Origin: Biscogniauxia marginata
Lineage: Eukaryota; Ascomycota; Sordariomycetes; Xylariales; Xylariaceae
NCBI GenBank assembly: GCA_022695795.1
Contig: MU404161.1
Coordinates: 1 to 64,000, forward strand
Direction of reading: 5' to 3'
DNA: 64,000 nt
The notes beneath the pieces were generated by a model. That model was not told the origin of the DNA, searched no databases, and was given only the letters and a program-made list of their open reading frames with translations. The translations under genes were made by a program, and so were the position numbers. This document shows positions 61,780-64,000 of the stretch, piece by piece (the stretch's first letter is position 1; every line of letters begins with the position of its first letter).

Positions 61780-63073
61780 ATGAGGGCGCACTATCCAGGA
61801 CTGTTTTTAATTGCCCTGTCGTCCTTATCCCTTGTCCAGGTGCGTCTATTCCGTATGTCATAGGAGGTACAATCTAACTTGTTACAGGCGGGCAGATATC
61901 GTTATTATGATACGCCTGCCAAGAGGGGCTTGCTGGACGACGTTTTGGGGCTTCTAGGTGGTGGTGGTGATGGTGAAGGGGACGGGAGTAACGGCAATGA
62001 TGGTGCGAATGGCGCGACGGTCACCGAGACAATCCGACAAACAATCACCGTGGGCGTCGCTGGTGGGGGAGGATTTAGCAATGGCACGGCGGCAGCCGTT
62101 ACGAAGACGGTCACGGTGACGGAGTCAGCAGCTGCTGCAGTTGGTAACGCCGAGTATGTCGATTTATTGTGACTCTTGATTGTAATGGAAACTGACGTCG
62201 GTTTCGCAGAGGTGCTCAGCTGTCCTTCGTGACAACGACTGTCTATGGCACTGGCGAGGCCCCAACGGTCACGGTTACGCCTCTCGCAGAGACTGTCACG
62301 CAGGCTACGACTCTAACGGAAATTTCCACAGTCACGATGATGCAGATGATTGCCTGCGGCGCGACCGCCAGTTCTGCGGTTCCACCCGAGCAGGCTTCGG
62401 TTATTGCGTCTTCCGCAGAAGCAGCTGCCTCATCCGCCGCTGCTGTGGAATCCTCAGCGGCGGTGACATCGTTGTCGTCAGCTGTTCCGGTTGAGTCTTC
62501 TACAGCAGTGGTTGCTGCTCCGGCGGTTTCTTCTGTCCAGGCCCCTCCTGAAGTCAGCTCTGAGAGTAGCAGTGCCGTTGCGGTATCTTCCGGTAGGATA
62601 AATCTCCCCACATACTAACGGCGATATCCAGTAGAACATAGACTGACCTGGTCTCTTCCTGAGTAGAAGTTGCGCCGCCCCCCGAGACAACTGCCGTGGA
62701 GTCGTCAGTACCCGCAGAGACGACTTCTGCAGAGCCGCCTCTGGAGACAACATCTGAAGAGCCATCTCTGGAGATGACATCTGCGGAACCGCCCCCAGAG
62801 ACAACATCTGCTGCGCCGGCCGCGACGTCGGAGATCACGACGGCTACCGAAGAAGCCGCATCATCGACTACCACCGCCGAAGCCGCTATCGGCGCATCCT
62901 CGCTCGCCCTACCTGCTGCTCAGGCAACTCCACCCATCGTCGGAAACGATGGGGGCAACGCGCCCGTCCCCGCCGTGACGGCGACCAGCTTCGCCGGCGC
63001 GAACGAAGGCCCCCCGCTCGATCTCAGCAGCTTTACCCTAACCAACGTCCTCTCGCTCGGCGCCATCGGTTAG
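61780..63073 (+). CDS. secreted Ser/Thr/Ala-rich cell-surface protein (371 aa)
   Basis: Four exons: 61780-61839, 61888-62153, 62210-62592 and 62667-63073; all phases close. Residues 1-20 are a signal peptide encoded exactly by exon 1 (MRAHYPGLFLIALSSLSLVQ). A possible Kex2-like site (AKR) follows near residue 33. Next come a Gly/Asp/Asn-rich segment and blocks of TVTVTE and TTTVYGTG, typical of fungal wall mannoproteins. A long Ser/Ala region contains one CGA. Then there are degenerate 11-residue repeats of the type PPLETTSEEPS. The C-terminus (FTLTNVLSLGAIG) is mildly hydrophobic and could be a weak GPI signal, though it is short. It is probably O-glycosylated and in the wall or matrix. No catalytic domain. 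Confidence 0.78.
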
Positions 63074-64000
63074 CTAGTCAAACCAATCTAACTATCCATC
63101 TAGCCGACCAGCCACAACCTATCAACTTTATTCATTTTTGGGTGGCACGATTTCAATCGAACGAGCGAGATTAAGGACAGGGAAGGGTAATAATCTTGGT
63201 GGAGGAGACGGGTAGAATTAACCCGACGAAGACGAAAAAAAGGATAAATATAAATCTATCTACTTTTTGTGTGCGTTTGTGTGTGTGTGTGTATAAGTGT
63301 AATTTTTATTTTATTTTTTTTTATTTTTTTGCGAAACCCCGACCGGATAGATTAAATACCCCCTGGTGGAGTGAAGGTCCCTATCTATCTATGTATAGCT
63401 GGGCTGTATAATACAAACAGACATTACGAGAAATTCAGCAGCAGATTAGTCTTTGGTTTCATTTTGCTGTGGTTGTGTATATTGACTTAAAATATTATTT
63501 TTTGTTAGGTTAACTGTTTTACTTATAAATATTTATAACGTCTTTTCTTCTTTACTTTGTCTATGTGGCTTAAAGAGAAATAAGACTCGGCCTTTATATA
63601 TAACTAGGTATATTTATATGTATATATATTCCGTTCATTTTGCAAGTTTTATACCTTGGTTTATTATATAAAAGATAACTATATATCCATATTTAAGTAT
63701 ATATATTGTTTCTTTTTAATTTATTCTGTCTTGTCTTTATTTAAAAGAGTACCTACTTAAGTTATATATATATAATTTCAAGATGCATTGAACGTTAAGT
63801 AGGTAGGTAAGTAAATTACAATAAAATGAAGTTGAAAAGAAGAAAACCGATCGATCTCAGGTAAACCTGCCTGCTTACCTGCATACCTAGGCAGTTGTTA
63901 TATGCCGATCCGGATTTCAGGATAACGGATTCTCTGACATCCGTTTGTCGATCGGGCTCGGCTAGACTTACCTCTCTCTTTCTCTCTCTCTCTCTCTCTC
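63074..64000. other. 3' flank and AT-rich DNA to window end
   Basis: A TG repeat lies at about 63272-63292. AT-rich DNA with many TATATA words runs over 63480-63780, and a (TC)n tract over 63972-64000 reaches the window edge. No gene is supported. Confidence 0.5.

Noticed and set aside
62243..62611. Minus-strand Ala/Thr-rich frame
   Set aside because: Shadow of the Ser/Ala-rich surface protein gene.

Overview
The window is nuclear DNA from a filamentous ascomycete (Pezizomycotina). Genes are split by many short introns (about 45-100 nt) with GTRNGT donors, CTAAC/CTAAT branch points and CAG/TAG acceptors. The core genes (Sin3, Erg10, Snu114, Cia2) are fungal in type, and several AT-saturated islands look like RIP (repeat-induced point mutation) remnants. 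The abundant CCTACCTAGGTA-type intergenic words and the gene set fit a Sordariomycete; I cannot place it further. All exon models were spliced by hand from open frames, splice signals and, where possible, comparison of paralogues inside the window.

Layout. (1) 1-3.1 kb: a TTTTA satellite and AT-rich DNA, a 70-residue secreted six-cysteine protein resembling a lone CBM19 chitin-binding module (minus), and a secreted FAS1-domain protein (minus). (2) 3.1-18.2 kb: an accessory island holding a protein kinase-TPR-ankyrin protein (minus), a divergent kinase plus pseudokinase protein (plus), a 58-residue three-exon protein (minus), a CorA-like two-TM gene broken by one TGA (plus), a CHAT-type TPR array with no CHAT domain (minus), and a second kinase-TPR protein that is a paralogue of the first but lacks ankyrins (plus). 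An AT-only island closes it at 18.2-18.5 kb. (3) 19.5-38.1 kb: housekeeping genes: the Sin3 corepressor, cytosolic acetyl-CoA acetyltransferase (divergent from Snu114), the U5 snRNP GTPase Snu114 with a 790-nt intron, and the Fe-S targeting factor Cia2. (4) 38.1-54.9 kb: gene-poor, with a nine-exon Zn2Cys6 transcription factor, an intron-bearing tRNA-Asp beside an AT-rich scar, and a 14-TM-type MFS transporter. (5) 54.9-64 kb: a 1264-residue BRCT protein with four KEN motifs, the 3' exon of a small protein I could not complete, and a secreted Ser/Thr/Ala-rich surface protein.

The most unusual part is the 3.1-18.2 kb island. Two paralogous kinase-repeat proteins share an N-terminal kinase and differ in their C-terminal repeats. 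They sit with a kinase/pseudokinase, an orphan TPR array and a membrane-protein relic, in two head-to-head pairs. The layout resembles fungal allorecognition or innate-immunity loci, where an enzymatic effector is joined to exchangeable repeat sensors, but with a kinase and no NACHT/NB-ARC switch. This role is inference; no function can be read directly from the sequence.
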